Of a stretch of 64,000 bases of DNA, positions 1 to 13,700 are shown piece by piece. The notes beneath the pieces are model-generated. The model was given only the letters and a program-made list of their open reading frames with translations. It ran no database searches and was not told the DNA's origin. The stretch comes from Odobenus rosmarus divergens (lineage: Eukaryota > Chordata > Mammalia > Carnivora > Odobenidae): positions 846,559 through 910,558 of the forward strand of contig NW_004450277.1 in the NCBI RefSeq assembly GCF_000321225.1, read 5' to 3'. Position 1 is the first letter of the stretch. Each line of letters begins with the position of its first letter. A program made the translations under genes and the position numbers.

Positions 1-1190
1 GGTTGGTGCCCCCCCCTTCTTCTTCCCCCTTTCCTAGAACTTGTCACCTCTTGTAAGTTGAATCCATCTCCCCTACCAACCTGAGCTGTCCTGGAGAGGG
101 TCATTATGTTGGGTCCCAGCACTGGCCTGCTCTGGGTAAGGACCATGAATAGTTGAACAAACAAAAGGGTTCAATAATCTCTATTTTGTGATTTGGGGTC
201 TGTCAAGATATTCATACTTCCTGGTGTCCTGGGCCCCCTGGCAAGCCAGCCTAGCAGGCCCTAGCTCACCTATAGGTTCCAAGCCCGGGCCACAGGGCAA
301 TGGGTATTGTCCATCACAACGTTCAAATGATAGGCTAGTTTCTGTTGGCCTGGGAAGGCTTTTTTAAATTCCCATCTGCCACCTAGTACTCCTTTAAAAG
401 AGAGAGTGCATGGCGAATTATGAGGCGAAATGACTGGCATTCCTGGTCATGCTGTTCTTAGAGCTTCATGGTGATGAACTGTAATTAGACAATATGCTGT
501 TCAGAGATGGGGTACCAGCCTAGGACAAGAACTTGTTATCTCCACTGGGACAGCTTGTTCCAGTTGCTGAGCATTTGACAGTAGCTTTTCCCTCTCCCTT
601 TTCCCGGAGAGCTAGCCACTCCCTTGTTTTAGAGGGCGAGAGTTGACCCAAGCCTTGCAAGGACCTAGAGTTGTGATGGGGAGGAGAGCAGGTCACTGTC
701 TCAGTACCGCAGGCAAGAATCGAGCTGTGTCCCTGTGCCCCACACTCCATCATGAATCTCAGCTTCTAGGCTTTTCCATGTTCAAAGACCTGATAAGATG
801 GGTGCTCATTTTGGGTGAGTGGCCATTTTTGTACCACTCGAAGGGGTACGGCTCACATAACGGTCTATGTGAAAGGCATTTTCTGGCCTTGAGCAGTGCA
901 CAACCTGTGGAGCTGTATGCAATGGTTCTATTGAACCCTTAAGTCGCCAAGTATGACGACAGGAACTCGTGTGAGGAGGTGAGATGGTGGTAAAATTCTT
1001 GGTAAACAAAAATAATAGCTCATAATTGTGGAGCAGTTACTATATGCTTCTAAATGTTCTAGGCACTTTCCCAATAATTCCGTGAGTTCAGTACTTTTAT
1101 CATCATCAGTATCATTTTACAGATAAGAAAAGCAAAAGAAATGGCAAAATCTGGTCCTGAACACACTTTCTCAAACGTGCCCGCCACGCT
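1..1190. other. Upstream flank of TBC1D20, no gene seen
   Basis: No exon-like reading frame with splice signals was recognised. The segment around 1010-1150 ends in a 'CATTTTACAGATAAGAAAAG' style sequence typical of an old MIR/L2 fragment in reverse orientation. The rest looks like unique, moderately AT-rich intergenic DNA. In human the next gene in this direction is CSNK2A1, which would lie outside the window. Confidence 0.5.
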
Positions 1191-1760
1191 CTATAGTTCA
1201 CACAGAACTCCCTGGCGCGCTGCCCGCCCTCTTCCTCTCGCCTCTTAGGGCGCCTGCGCGTGTGCCCCCGCGACCGCCTTCCGCCTGGCGCAGCGGCCGG
1301 TCACGTGCCGGCGCGGGGGCGGGGGCCCGCGCGGGACGCCTGCGCGCCTGCGCGCCGCGGGCCGACCGATTCTGCCCTGTCCGGCGGAGCCGGCTCTGGG
1401 TCCCGCGGCCATAGCCGCGTCTTCTTTCAGCTGTGCCACCAGCCGGGGCTCGGGCCCGGGCCCGGGCCCCCGGGACATGGCCCTCCGGAGTGCGCAGGGT
1501 GACGGCCCCACCTCCAGCCGCTGGAACGGTGGCGCGGAGAAGACAGGTACGGAAGCCGGCGGGGGCGCCGAGGAGCGACCTTCGGGGACGGCCCGAGGGG
1601 CAGGGGCGGCCCTGCGGGGGGTAGGCAGGGGACAGCTGTCGGAGGAGCGGCCCCGGGCGCAGGCGGCGTCCGGGGGGTGGGGGGGCCCCCGAGGGACCGC
1701 GCGGGGTGTGCCCAGCGCCGCAGGCTGAGGTCCGGACGGCGGGAGAGGAAAAGGGTGGTG
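1190..1760 (+). promoter_or_regulatory. TBC1D20: CpG-island promoter of TBC1D20
   Basis: The base composition switches abruptly to very GC- and CpG-rich DNA around 1200 and back after about 1760, spanning the TBC1D20 initiator codon at 1477. An E-box CACGTG lies at 1302-1307, followed by GC-box-like GGGGGCGGGGG at about 1315. There is no TATA box, as expected for a broadly expressed gene. The transcription start is not determined but should lie between about 1300 and 1450. Confidence 0.8.
1477..1546 (+). CDS. TBC1D20: TBC1D20 coding exon 1
   Basis: The exon starts at ATG and encodes residues 1-23 plus the first base of Asp24. The donor is AGACAG|GTACGG. Confidence 0.95.
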
Positions 1761-4700
1761 GGCCCGGTCATGTCTGAAAGGGAAGCGATCCTGGAGTTGG
1801 GGAGTCAGCGGATGCTGAGACCAGAGGAGCCCTGCTGGCCGACTCGCGTGCCCCGTGCGAAGGCCTGGCGGGGGATCTGGTCCGGCTTCGTCACGTCTGG
1901 GGAGAACTGGGTCTCCCGGAGAACTGAGGCCGAGCCTCCACCCCCAGCCCGAGGCTGTCTGGCCACGTCCACACACTCCTGGTGCCTCCTCCCTAGTTGT
2001 AAGGCCCGTTTCCCAAACTTCATTCATCTCTCGCCGGCTTAATTTACGCGGTGTACGTGCTCCACTTACTTCTTTTAATTGCCATAAAAATCCAGCCTTT
2101 TAAAACGTACAGTTCACTGGTTCTTAGCACATTTACAGTGTTGTGCAATCATAGCCACTGTCTGATTCCAGAACATTTCTAATTCCAAAAAGAAACCCCC
2201 ATCACTCCCCATTCTCTAGTCTCCGCAGCTCCTGGCAACCACTAATCTACTTTCTGTCTCGATGCTGTGCCACCTAATTTAACGTTACTTAATTGTGTGG
2301 AAGAAAGCGATTCTCCCAAATTTTTATAGTTTCATACTAAGCAGTAATTTCTATGAAATCATCGTTTCGTTGTGCACTGTTTTTGAATGTTTTACATACA
2401 ATTAAAACACGGCACTTAGAATTATTGTTTACTCTGTACTAAGGAAAATAATCCTTTCCCTCTAAGATTAAGGTAGCTTTCCCATTTTTCTGTCCCCTGA
2501 TGGGTGCTGCCCATAATAGAGCCAGCCACCTATGCAACCCACATTTTTGGTGAAGCACCTGGTGTCCACATCTTGTTTCTCTGGGCTCATTTTCTGTTAT
2601 CTTCCTTTCCTCTTATTCACTCCTCATATTACTTCTTTGGGCCCTTTGGCCTTGTAACCCTTTGCTGGTGTTTTTGTATGACATCTGTCCTCATGGCATA
2701 GTGCCCCAAGCAGTATGGTTTTGTGACCTGTTGTAGTGTGGCTGTGACTAGGTTGTGAGACTTTAACCCAGTTTCCTTGGTTTTGCTTCTCTGGAAGGAA
2801 TTTAGAGATGAGAGTTTTTGTTCTGCTTTTAATCATATTGGAGAATTGTTGGCAAAGTTACTAATACTGGAATCCCTCCTTTGTAGACTTTATGATCAGA
2901 TTGGTTTACTCTCTAGAATATTTTTCTTTATTGCTGGGGTAAAGCAGTTTGTTTTGTTTTGTTTTGTTTTAAGTAGGCTCCACGGAGCCCAACAGGGGGC
3001 TCGAACTCACCACCCTGAGATCAAGACCTGAACTGATATCAAGAGTCGGATGCTTAACTGACTGAGCCACCCAGGTGCCCCAAGCAGTTTTTCTTAATAC
3101 ATGCTTGTCTTCATGTTTCAGGTAGTTAATGGATCTCTGCTAATTTGGATACTGTTTGTTGAAACTAATTAGGACTTCCAGAAACAGAGGTTACTTTGTT
3201 TTATTTTGTTTTTAGTAGGAACCTTACTTGAGTAAGGTAAGGTTTTCCTCTCCCACTGTCTTTATCTGGTACAGGTATGAAGTTTAAACATAAAATTTTA
3301 AGTTACTTTCCAGTGTCAGCATTAGAAGTTCAAGGGATGGGACAGGAAGTGTCTGGGGGAATCTGTGTCCCCTCTGGCTGGGTCTTCCATTGTTTTGATT
3401 TAGGCTGAGTGGACGTTAGTTTTACTGTTTTCCTGAGAATCCCAAGAATAGGTCTATGATTTTTCTCTTTCTGAGATGAAACTAGTTGTTCAGCTGAGAC
3501 TCTACTAACCTTTTCTTCCTTGTAGTATAGGCCTACAGTTGTCCTTATCACTCTGTAATTCGTACATCTCTAGTGCACTTGAGTTTTCTGTTTTCTCCCC
3601 CTTTTTTACATCACAATGAGAGCCTATATATTAGGGGAAATAAATTTTTGTTGAAGCGGGGAATGGCACACATAGGTGTGCCTTCCTCATCTGCCACTAC
3701 CATTCAATCACTAGATTGTGGGGTTGATAGTGGAGCCTAAACAGACAGCAGCTAAAGTCCACATTTGAACAGTATCCTACTTTGGGAAGTACCAGTAGCT
3801 TTAGAAAGAGGCCAAAGAGTTTACACATCTATTTAGAGTTTTGCAGTGAGCCTGTCCCTAACAGTAGTGTGGGGGAAAATAATGTCATTTACTAATAGGC
3901 CACTTTTTCCAGGAACAGTGGCCACGCTAAATTATTTCTTTTATTCTGCACATATTTGTTGAGTTCCCACAAAGTGCCAAAAATGAGAAGATAGTAGTAA
4001 ATTTTGAAATGCAGGATTAAAAATAGAACAGGAGCATAGTGTTAGGAGAAATAAGTATGGGAGCTGTGGTTTGAGTTCAGAATTAGTTAAAATTCTGGCA
4101 GATTATTTGCGAAAGCCTAATGGAAATCCAGCTGATTGCAAACAGTGTTACTGTTACTAGCTAGTGATACTAGCAACAATTTTCCTTTCCCCCAGATTGC
4201 CGAATAGCTTACTTGGGAAGAGGGGTGAGGTGGATATATGTATAAACAATTTGAGGAAATATTTCCACACTCTTAGCAAGTAGGTTAATAAGATTTCTAA
4301 ATGTCAGCTCACCTCAACAATATTCAGTATTATCATTCTAAGTGTTCTTAATTTGTGATGTGTAGAAAGTACAAGGACACTCTGAATTTATTTATTTATT
4401 TTTAAAGATTTTATTTATTTATTTGACAGAGAGCACAAGCAGGGGGAGCAGCAGAGGGAGAGGGAGAAGCAGGTTCCGCACTGAGCAGAGAGCCCGATGT
4501 GGGGCTCGATCCCAGGACCCTGGGATCATGACCTGAGCCGAAGGCAGACGCTTAACCAACTGAGCCACCTAGACACCCCAAAATTTAAAAATAAAAATAT
4601 ATATGTAAATAAAATATTTTGCTTTTTCTTTCTTTGCTGGAAATTAATCCAATTCCTGCCATATTTTGTCTCAGCCTATGTTGTTATATAAAAAGTCTTT

Positions 4701-7700
4701 TCTTCTACATGTCTGCAGTTCCTCTCTGAACACATACAGCCTTCTCTTCCAAAGGATGGCCTTTTGATCCAAAGTTTATTTTGTTTAATTTTATTTATTT
4801 GAGAGCGAGAAAGCGGGAGAGCGTGCGCATGAGTGGGGTGAGGGGCAGAGGGAGAGGGATAAGCAGACTCCCCATTGAGCAGGGAGCCCAACACGGGAGT
4901 CGGTCCCAGGACTCCAGGATCATGAACTGAGCCAAAGGCAGATGCTTAACTGACTGAGCCACCCAGGAGCCCCTGATCGAGTTTAAAATTCCTTCCTTGA
5001 CTTCCTCTTTTTCTTTTTTTTTAATACTTTATTTTTAAGTCACCTCTACAACCAGTGTGGGACTCGAACCCACAACCCCGAGATCAGGAATCACAGGTTC
5101 CACTGACTGAGCCAGCCGGGTGCTCCACCTTGTCTTCCTCTTGAGTGCAGGATAAAACCCAAATTCTTACTGCCCGCAGTTCCTGCATCCATCCAGGTTC
5201 TGTTTTCTCTCTTTCCCTAACACTTCAGCCTCACAGAATTTTTGTTTTCTGGACGTGTTATTTCTTTCATGTGACAAGGCTTTCCACACACTCTTTCCTC
5301 TGCCTGGAATGCTTCCTTCAACACAGTCTTCCATGTGCAAAGTTTGCTTTAAGAAGAATAGGGGCAGAATAGGGGCGCCTGGGTATCGCAGTCGGTTAAG
5401 CATCTGCCTTCAGATCAGGTCATGATCCCAGGCTCCTGGGATGGAGCCCCGCGTCAGACTCCCTGCTCAGCAGGGAGCCTGCTTCTCCCTCTCCCTCCCC
5501 CTCTGCCTCTCTCTCAAATAAAATCTTAAAAAAATTTTTTTTAACTAAAAAAAGGTGGCAGGATGTATTTTAACTGAAGCCTTTCTTGATTGCCCCAGAA
5601 GTAGTCATTCTTTCCTCTGGATTTTCATAATTTTTCATGATTCTGTTATATAATAATGTGTCCCTCCCTAATGTGACTCTCTCAAAGGCTGAGGTGTCAT
5701 ATTCATCTTTCTGTCCCCAGTGTAGTACTTATTACGAGTAGCAGCTCATTCAATGATAGATTGATAAATGAATGGGTAGACTAATGAGCGGGTGGGTAGA
5801 AGGAAGGAAGGACACACTCAAGCCAAGAGCTTGAAGCATCTTGGGGCGCCTGGGTGGCTCATTCAGTTAAGCAGTGGACTCTTGATTTTGGCTCAGGTCG
5901 TGAGATCGAGCCCCACGTTGGGCTCCACGCTCAATTGGGAGTTCGCTTGAGATTCTTTCTCCCCACCGCCATGCACACGCTCTAAATCAATCAATCAATC
6001 TTTAAGAACTTGAAGCACGTTATAAACAAACGTTAGACTAGTTAGGTGCTATGCTAGCAGAGGGAATTGAGACCTGATTTTTCATGATCTCTAGGTAGAG
6101 TTACTATTTAATTTAGCATCCAAGCTGGGACATTTCTGAGAGTGCAGTTAGCAGGAGGGGTTTACTATGAGTAATGCCGGGACTATAGACGTAAACCAGG
6201 AATCTCTCAGACAAACTGGAACAGATGGTCACCCTACTAGGTTACCAGGGAAAATAACAGTCTAACCAGGAGAACAGGTTTACCGGGGTGAAGAGTCACC
6301 TGTGTTGTATTCCTGTCTGCACCTCCAGGTGCATGTGACTCCAAGCCAGTGATGCCTCTGTTTGTATGGTTTGTATGTCACAGCTGTCATAGGTAACCAG
6401 GATCATTAGTACCAACTTTCATGGTGTTAATAATGTGCATCTTTGTCATGGGAACAATTTGTAGACTGTTGTCTCAAAATAGGGTATTATTGAGGAAGGC
6501 TGCTTAGGGACCCTTCTAAAGCCTACTCTTCCTTCCAGTGTTACCTTCCACTTAACTGTAGGGTCTTGCGCCTTGTATATGCTACATAACTGTTTCTTAC
6601 ATGAGTCTGTTTACTGTTAGATGAAAGGGCCTTGTGTTTCCTGGATCCAAGCCTTTCTTTTGCTCTCTGCCCCACCCCTTGCCTCTTGAAATCCCCTCTT
6701 CCTTTAGAAATTGCACTCTTCAGTAAGGCCTTTTCAAGTTAGCCTGACCTACCACAGCCTCTTTGAGCTCTTGGTGTCTGCACATCCGTTTTGGGGGGCA
6801 ATTATACTACACTGTTTTGTAACATCTCTTTGGTATTGTCCTGTTTAACTTTTATTGTGTTTGCTGTTCCTAATATTAGATACTCTGCATTGAACTGTGA
6901 AAGCACATTACCGCATTATTTTCGATAGAAAAATTACAGTAGGATACCCATCAACCACAGACTCTCAGCCAATTTCCTAAAAAGGAATTTAAACACAGTA
7001 AAATGCCAGTGTAAATCACAAACTATCACATAAGGATGTAAGATGCTTAAAACATTACTTTCTGCTCACATGCAATTAACATGGTGGTCAAGAAACAGTT
7101 GCTGTGTGTGCACGATCATGCCTCTCTTACCACCAGCCACACTGGAGACCCAAGTACACCCTTTGATATTCTGCTTTTGAAAATATCTCTATGTAGGGGT
7201 GCCTGGCTGGCTCAGTTGGTAGAGCATGCAACTCTTGATCTCTAGGTCATGAGTTCAGGCCCCACATTGGGCATGGAGCCTACTTAAAAAAAAAAAAAAA
7301 GAAAGAAAAAATATCTCTGTAATTCTGAGATGTTACCAGCTGTATTAGCATGTAACGAGAATTTTTTCTCATGTGGTTTTATTTTAAAAGTATTAAATTT
7401 TGGTGACATGTATATAAACAACAGGAAAAAATTATATAAAGACATAAGTATGTTCTGTGAAGTTATTAAAAAAGAACAAGCATTCTGTTCTATTCCAAAA
7501 CATTACTAGTGTTAGAAATGCCTGAATTCACTGGGTGTTTATTCTAATGGTAGTCCCTTGCCTGTCACTTATATGGTTTATCTCCTTAGTGTTTTGCACA
7601 TTATGTACTAATGACATACCTGTAGGTCAACTTCAAAAATACCTACTTGTACCTCAAACCAAATCAGGAGATTGAGCGAGCCCTGCACAGAAAATGAGCA

Positions 7701-10700
7701 CATGCTGAATATGTGCCTGATGCCTTTCCCCCTTTGTTTTGCAGACTTTAACGCCAAAAGGAAAAAGAAAGTGGCAGAGATACACCAGGCTCTGAACAGT
7801 GACCCCACTGATGTGGCCGCCCTTAGACGCATGGCAATCAGTGAAGGAGGGCTTCTGACTGATGAGATCAGGCAGAAAGTGTGGCCCAAGCTCCTCAATG
7901 TCAACACCAATGACCCACCTCCTATATCAGGTAATGGTGGGGGGTGGTTGTGAGGGAAATCTGTCTAGGACGCAAGGATAAAAGAATTCCAGGTGGCGCC
8001 TGGGTGGCTCAGTTGGTTGGACGTCTGCTTTCGGCTCAAATCGTGGTCTCAGGGTCCTAAGATCAAGCCCCGCGTTGGGCTCCCTGCTCAGTGGGGAGCC
8101 TGCGTCTCCCTCTCCCTCTGCCACTTCCCCTGCTTGTGCTCTCTCGCTCTCTCTCACTCTCTCAAATGAATAAATAAAATCTTAAAAAAGAAAATAGAAA
8201 GAATTCCAGGATCTTTGATTTTTAGGCTCATTTTAAGCCAATAGTAGATGAGCAAATCTAAAGCATTTTAGGACATGTTTGGGCACCCCCTGAAACTGAT
8301 AAGTAGAATTTTCTTCAAAAAATGAAATGAGCTTTTATTAGATTGATAGGTAGCTTTTATTGACTAGGTAGGGGAGTTTATTCTAGTTTCTATATTCACT
8401 TAGGGGTGGGTTATAGGAATCTGTATTTTAACAGACAAATGAACTCATTCCGGTGCAGATGAACTCATTTTGAGAAACACTAGGCCATGGGGAGAGAGAA
8501 TACCTCTCTGGTCCTTAAGCAAAACAAAACAAAACAAAACTTTTTTATTGGGAACTACTAAGACGTTTTGAATTCTAAAGTTCTGTAACAGTGTGAAAAG
8601 CCGTTACTGTGGCAGCTGGGTGGCTCGGTCGGGTGGGTGTTCGACTCTTGATTTCAGCGCAGGTCTTGATCTCACGGTCATGGGACTGAGCCCCACGTGG
8701 GGCTCTGCGCTCCGTGGAGAGTCTGCTTGAGATTCTTTCTCCCTCACTCTCTGCCCCTCCGCCGTGTACACACGTTCACTTACGTGTTCTCTCTCTTTCT
8801 CTCTAAAATAAATACATAAATCTTGAAAAGAAAAGCTGTTACTTTACTAATTTGCAAGACCCATGAAGTAAAAGCAGTTCCTTGGAATATAGTACAAAAT
8901 ACAAAAAAGTACTGCACAACAGTGAATCCACTTGGTCATTCAGTCACTCAACAAACATTGATTGCTTTTCTTCTCTGTACCGCCAAAGTCCAGGTGCTAG
9001 AGATCCTTTCACTCGTGTGGCAGATATTAGCTGTGCTCCTGCTGTGTGCCAGGTGCTAGAGGCGGGTCATGCAGCCTCTGCTGATAAGCCCACGGTGCCG
9101 AGGTGCAGCCGAGTAGGTGTTAAGTTGCCACTTGTTATTATCTTTGAAACCGGCTGCCTCGGAGCAGTCAGCTTTCGGTTGGAAGGAAAAGACGTCGCCA
9201 CATTCACGCTCTAAACCCTGAGAGGATGATCTTCTGTCAGATTCCAAACTATGCAGATCTTTACAAGATGAAGTCTGTGTGTAGGGAAGTGTTACACGTG
9301 CTCCTCCGGTAGCTTCGGATTGGGGCTGTGATGGAAATGCGCACTTGTTATATTACCCTCGATTGGGGTTGAGGGAGATGTGTGCTGGTTCCATTTACAA
9401 CAGCTAGAGCCTGCCTCCTTACTTTCACACTGTGTTGGACTTATCAGCTGAACACAGGCTCCTATTTGCAGTGTCTTAGTTTTTAGATTTCAGGGTCAAG
9501 AGAGGTTAGGTTCTTCTTTGTGTGAGTTTATCTTAATGCTCCTTCCTGAACAGCTCAGTGCTCCCGAGGCTGCAGAGATGTCCAGGTTTTCCAGTGATCT
9601 GTGCTTTCCACATTCATGATCTTATTTGATCAGCATAGTAACATATGGAAGGAGATATCCCCATTTTACCAACGTGCATGTTGAAATTCAGAGCGGTCCC
9701 CCAGTGACATGCAGGAGCAGCCTCCAGTAGGCCCCTGGCTTCCTGACATCTCTGCTGGTCCTTCTGCCTCACCCTGAACACTGCATGTCCCTCCTCTTAC
9801 GGTCACAGTGACTCGAATGAAACAGCACGTTTGGAACTAAACTGGGGATTCTTCTCCAAACGTTGTGTCTTGTGTCTTGTCCTCTTCAGGAAAAAGCTGA
9901 AGGATGTCCTCCGGGCTTCTGATGTCATACCAGAACGTTTTTGCCCCTGATCTGGCTCCCAGACGTTCCTGCAGTAACATGTTCCTTTTCCTCCCACAGG
10001 GAAGAACCTACGGCAGGGAAGCAAGGACTACCAGCAAGTGCTGCTGGACGTCAGGCGGTCTTTGCGGCGGTTCCCGCCTGGTGAGAAGCTCTCTGGGTCC
10101 CGCCACCTGGGAGTTCCCGGCCCAGCTGCTTCCAGCCCGGCCCACGGCGTGACCTCGAAGGGGCCCCTGCCTCCTCAGGAGCCCTTTGTACGCTCAGTCT
10201 GCGGAGACATTCTCTCCCCGGCTCGGTCACGTTCACACCCCCATGGCGAAAGCCTGAGCCCAGAGTAATTTCTCTTGGCCTAGAGGTGCTGAATGAAAAA
10301 CTTAGAGGCTTTTCCCTGATTCAGAGCCACCGAAGAGACTTCATAGGGACCGTTGGAGCCATCGTCTGGCTTTAAAGAGCAGATAGGTTTACAAGGGGGC
10401 ACTAAGAAGACGTATTCATATCTTCATTTGATTAGATGTGGATGTGAGGGCGATCTGGCTGCGACATCTGTCACCCCATTGATCACCAGGGCTGATTCAG
10501 CTGATCTGGCTGGCTAGGCGGGTGTCCCCTTCCTCCCTCCCCGCTCCATGTGCGTCCCTCCCGAAGCTGCGCGCTCGGTCGAAGGGGACGACCTTCCCCG
10601 AGAGAGGAGAGGACCGTTCTTCGGTCAGGGGTGTACGAGTAGCTGCGCTCCCTGCTAGACCCTCCAAACAAGCTCTCTTCTGATTAGATGTATAAATAGG

Positions 10701-13700
10701 GGTATCCTACCTGTGCCTCTGTTGGGTCCCTGGACTGGAAGGGAAGGAGGCCATTCCCTGTATGTTTTAAAGGGTCTGTTTAGAAATCGCTTCCCATTCC
10801 AGGAAGCATGAGAAGAATGACCAACTGTTGTCTCCATGTTCACAGTGAAGGAAGCTGGGCAACAGACCTCGTGTTTATGATCTATTTCTCTTCCCTTGGC
10901 AGCCTCGCCTTTGTTTAGGTCCACAAAGAAAGGAAAATTGCTAAAGGGGACAAGAACCTCTAAACCCATTGCCTCACTCTTCCGAAACCATGCTCTGGCT
11001 TGGATTTTGCCTCTTAAATCTTGCTTGCGCCCCTGCTCATGATTCCTGTGTAGCCAGTAGCCTGCCCGCTTGCTTTTGATAAAAACGTCTGCCCATGGCC
11101 CAGTCCCCTTTCCCTGTCCTGCTGGTTTGGAGGAGACCACACAGGCAGGTGCCCTCGTTTCCCCCTAGGTAACCTGCTTTTCCTCTGACCCCTTTCTGCC
11201 TCTGCCATTTATGGAATGTTGGTCTGTGAGGTTCTTTGTGTGGGCTGCACTTTCCATGTAGTTTCATATTCTTACATCCGTGTTCTTTTGAGCTCAGCTG
11301 ACCTCTCTTACTCTGAAAATTCAAACAGACTTTAGTCTTGTTCTCTCACCACTTTGATTACTTTCCCTAACCATAGTAGTTACTTCATTTTCTTTTTTTT
11401 TTTTTAAAGATTTTATTTATTTATTCGAGAGAGAGAGAATGAGAGATAGCGCGAGAGGGAAGAGAGAGGGAGAAGCAGACTCCCCGCCGAGCAGGGAGCC
11501 CGATGTGGGACTCGATCCCGGGACTCCAGGACCACGACCCGAGCCGAAGGCAGTCGCCCAACCAACTGAGCCACCCAGGCTTCCACTTCATTTTCTTTTT
11601 ATTGGGTCTTTTGGAATAAGCCTTTTTGAGAAGGGGTTTCCAGATATATCTTGGATCAAGATATATTCCTGTGATACTTCGTTTGGTTTAGAGGAGAACA
11701 TGTAACTCTTAAATTTTTTATTTTTATATAATTTCTCATACCCATAGAAAAAGTTGCAAAAACAGGACAGATAATTCCCCAGATGCCTTTTACGCAGATT
11801 TCCTACATTATATGTTAATGTTTTACTATATTTGCTTTAGTATTGCTTTGTCTCTCTCCTACACACACACACACACGCTTTTTTTTCTGAATTATTTAAG
11901 AATCAATACAGACATGGTGTCCCTTTACCCCTAAATATTTCAGGGTGTGGTTCCTAAAAACAAGGCTCTTACATAATCACACAGCACTCAAGAAATCAGC
12001 AACACACTGAAAACTAGTGCTACTAACGTGGAGATTTTATTCAGGTCTCACCCTTCAACGGCAGTAACGTCCTTTAAAGGAAAAGGCAATGTGAATGCAA
12101 GCAGTTCCCATTCAGTCATCCTACCTCATTAGCCTCCTCGACCCTGGAGTAGTTCCTTTGTGTTTTATGACTCAGTTATTTTTATAAAATTCCCCTTGCT
12201 TTGGGTTGCCGAGCTCCTGGAGACGCTCCCAGCAGCGACCCCGGTGCACTTCCCGGCTGCTGCAGGCGTGCGGGTCACGGCTGTCCTGCCCCCGGCAGTG
12301 TCAGCTGTGGTGACTGGGCTGAGAAGGGGTCGGCGGCCCCCTCCGCCCCGCCCCGCCGTAAGGCTGCTGCTCCGTGGCTCCTTCCTGTGTGCCGAGTAGT
12401 ATTGCTGTGGGGATTTTAATGCGTGTTGCCAAACTGTTCATAACTTATTCTTTCTGTTAAACACTTGGCAAATCTTTTGCTGACCGTCTTCGCCCCTCCT
12501 TGTTAGCAGGCTGCTCAGTGTGTTCAGGGGCATCTCCCCTCGTCTCCCCTCCCCAGGCATGCCGGAGAAACAGAGAGAGGGGCTCCAGGAAGAGCTGATC
12601 GACATCATCCTCCTCATCTTGGAGCGGAACCCTCAGCTGCACTACTACCAGGGTTACCACGACATCGTGGTCACGTTTCTGCTGGTGGTAGGCGAGAAGC
12701 TGACCCCGTCCCTGGTAGAAAAATTGTCTACCCACCACCTCAGGTACCAGCGCAGAGGAGTACAAGAGGATGTGGGATCCCTCCTCAAGCCCCCCTGGGG
12801 ACCACTCCTCGGCCCATTTGGTAGTCTCTTTCCAGTGGTGGGAACCCTGTTCTACCCCCTCGGCCCTGATCTGAGCATTTGGTCTGACCGAGCTTATTGA
12901 ATTGTCTCCGTCCAGGGATTTCATGGATCCAACAATGGACAACACCAAGCATATATTAAACTATCTGATGCCCATCATTGACCAGGTGAATCCAGAGCTC
13001 CATGACTTCATGCAGAGGTATGTATGCGTTTCCATTTACGTACATGCTTGCGCACGCACACCCACACCCCTTTGACTTTCTCCTGGCCCTGGTCTCTTCC
13101 TCACAAGTCCAGCTCAATTGCATCACCATTGTATGTTGACAGGCGTTAAGTTTTTCCAGATTGTCCTTTCTGTTCGCCAGCGAGCTGGATAATTCAGTTC
13201 TGTACAGTCTGGGAGCACTTTTTTGGGTACTGTGCTCTTGTGGGGATACGAGAGATGTACAGCACATGCCCTTGAGGAGGTTACATCTGGTGGGGAGGGC
13301 TGGGGAGGTGAGTATGCCGAGGTGGACTTTGAGGTTATTGCTTCAGGAAAAGGACATACTACTGTAGAATCCCGAATCGAGAAGGACAAGGCCATCCGTG
13401 GGTTGTTTTATTCTCCAGGTTCCAAGGAGAAGAAATATTTCTTTGCAAATCTTAAATGATTTTTTTTTCTCTTCTGTGTAATTGGAAATGAGTCCTTGGG
13501 CCAACACCTCACCCCCCCCTTTTTTTTTTAATGTCTGTGTCTTAAGATGTTTCAATCATTCTCACGTTAACTGAACAATTAATACAGTTGTGTCTTTAAG
13601 CCTGAGAATATGTGCAAACCATGGTATCGTTCTGTGAAAACAGCTACTTCTTCTTCCTGTTATCGACACTGGTTAGCCATTAGGACAGCAGCCAGCGAGA

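Noticed and set aside
1245..2027. 260-codon open frame opposite TBC1D20 exon 1
   Set aside because: A CpG-island artefact antisense to a well-supported first exon.
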